Assembly (NCBI GenBank): GCA_012838425.1
Contig: DUPG01000004.1
Span: 1 to 55,075 of the forward strand
Direction of reading: 5' to 3'
Origin: Clostridiales bacterium
GTDB taxonomy: Bacteria; Bacillota; Clostridia; Christensenellales; CAG-138
DNA: 55,075 bases
A program made the position numbers and the translations under genes. Each line of letters opens with the position of its first letter. Within the stretch, counting starts at the first letter, position 1. This document shows, one piece after another, positions 54,147 through 55,075 of this stretch. Below the pieces are notes generated by a model, which was not told the DNA's origin, made no database searches, and saw only the letters and a list, made by a program, of their open reading frames with translations.

Positions 54147-55049
54147 ATGCGTATTCTTGCAACAGACGGAATAGAAAAAGGCGCCCGCGCCGAATTAGAG
54201 GCATTGGGTCATGTAGTTGAAGAAAAGTTCTATGAGGTAGAGGACTTGAAGGAAGCTGTTAAGCTTGCCGATGTTTTGGTAGTGCGTTCAGCTACAAAGG
54301 TAAGAAAGCCCGTTATTGATGCGGCTGTTGAGGGCAAGCAGCTGAAAATGATTATCCGCGGCGGCGTAGGAATTGACAACATAGACCACGAGTACGCCGA
54401 ATCCAAGGGCATTAAGGTAAGAAACACACCCAAGGCAAGCTCAGACGCGGTTGCGGAATTGGCATTGGGCTTGATGTTCTCATGCGCCCGCCATATAAGC
54501 CATGCGGGGCACACCATGCGCGAGGGTCAATGGGAAAAGAAGGCATACAAGGGCGTAGAGCTTATGGGCAAAACAGTAGGTATTATAGGCTACGGCAGAA
54601 TAGGTCAGGCATTGGGACGCCGCTGTATCGCGATGGGCATGAAGGTTGTCGCATACGATATTTTCCATGTCGAAGGCATTGAAAACGAAAATATGAAGTA
54701 TGTAGAGCTTGACGAGCTGTTAAAGGTAAGCGATTTCATTTCGCTGCACACTCCCGCGATAGACGGCAAGCCCTTGATTAACGAAGAAAACATAGCCAAG
54801 ATGAAGGACGGCGTTATTTTCGTTAACACATCAAGAGGAAACAATGTTGACGAGGCGGCGCTGCTTAACGCTCTCAACTCCGGCAAAATGTACGCCGCAG
54901 GTCTTGATGTTTTCGCCGAGGAGCCCTCGAAGAACATGGATTTGTTAAATCATCCCCGCGTATCCTGCACACCGCATATAGGCGCGCAAACCGCGGAAGC
55001 ACAGAAGCGCATAGGCAAGGAGATCGTGGAGATTATTAAGAGTCTGTAA
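54147..55049 (+). CDS. serA: D-3-phosphoglycerate dehydrogenase (short form)
   Basis: First step of serine synthesis, 300 residues. The NAD loop is GIIGYGRIGQALG (145-157); the catalytic trio is Arg230 (NTSRGNNVDE), Glu259 (FAEEP) and His277 (CTPHIGAQTAE). The protein stops after the catalytic domain: the C-terminal ACT or ASB domain that gives serine feedback in longer SerA forms is missing. AGGAGGTAGAAT lies before the ATG. Position after serC supports serA rather than another hydroxyacid dehydrogenase. Confidence 0.93.
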   Translation: MRILATDGIEKGARAELEALGHVVEEKFYEVEDLKEAVKLADVLVVRSATKVRKPVIDAAVEGKQLKMIIRGGVGIDNIDHEYAESKGIKVRNTPKASSDAVAELALGLMFSCARHISHAGHTMREGQWEKKAYKGVELMGKTVGIIGYGRIGQALGRRCIAMGMKVVAYDIFHVEGIENENMKYVELDELLKVSDFISLHTPAIDGKPLINEENIAKMKDGVIFVNTSRGNNVDEAALLNALNSGKMYAAGLDVFAEEPSKNMDLLNHPRVSCTPHIGAQTAEAQKRIGKEIVEIIKSL

Positions 55050-55075
55050 TGTCAGTAAAGTAAAAAGACCGCCAA

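Overview
The window looks like a chromosomal segment of an anaerobic, endospore-forming member of the Clostridia (Bacillota). The evidence is the spoIIGA-sigE pair, spoIIP, ytxC and a LytM protein of SpoIIQ type, together with a pyruvate:ferredoxin oxidoreductase, the PyrK/PyrD type of dihydroorotate dehydrogenase, an iron-sulfur L-serine dehydratase, a T-box leader and a V-type ATPase whose rotor ring carries the sodium-site residues. I cannot name genus or species. No rRNA, tRNA, CRISPR array, prophage or transposase is visible.

Layout. 1-4.5 kb: glmS, then on the minus strand sigE and spoIIGA, then a small GlsB-type membrane protein. 4.7-8.3 kb: a pyrimidine operon pyrF-pyrK-pyrD-pyrE behind a consensus promoter, followed by an orphan acyl carrier protein. 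8.4-11.4 kb: a YwlG-family protein, a membrane-anchored solute-binding protein, the YhaM exoribonuclease and a four-helix-bundle protein. 11.5-15.8 kb: mgtE with a leader of about 310 nt rich in palindromes, an Imm5-like immunity-type protein, a lipoprotein and a decayed copy of its C-terminal part. 15.8-17.8 kb: asd-dapA. 18.1-19.8 kb: the GGGtGRT protein paired with a NifU-like scaffold. 20.2-25.7 kb: a class A penicillin-binding protein, then an ECF sigma factor overlapping a membrane-anchored beta-propeller protein. 26.1-31.7 kb: nifJ and a tyrosine phenol-lyase/tryptophanase family enzyme behind a T-box leader whose specifier reads as tyrosine. 31.9-36.4 kb: a protein with an N-terminal dockerin, a possibly leaderless zinc-ribbon membrane protein, sdaAB-sdaAA and two paralogous small membrane proteins. 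36.5-42.3 kb: spoIIP, a DUF1858 protein, a QueT-type transporter, a PurM-like protein, ytxC and malQ. 42.4-51.7 kb: the nine-gene V-ATPase operon ending in rsmI. 51.9-55 kb: the LytM protein and serC-serA.

The most unusual property is between the genes. Almost every intergenic space over 150 bp is a mosaic of short modular hairpins: a small vocabulary of stems with changing loops, joined by constant linkers (TCTTCATT, ATTTAGC or ATGAAATAT), plus at least two other dispersed repeat families. They cluster at gene 3' ends, sometimes abutting or overlapping stop codons. The other leads are the Tyr T-box on a lyase gene, the GGGtGRT/NifU pair, the mgtE leader, and the sigma factor/beta-propeller pair.

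All assignments come from reading the sequence and from remembered family motifs; no search or structure prediction was run.
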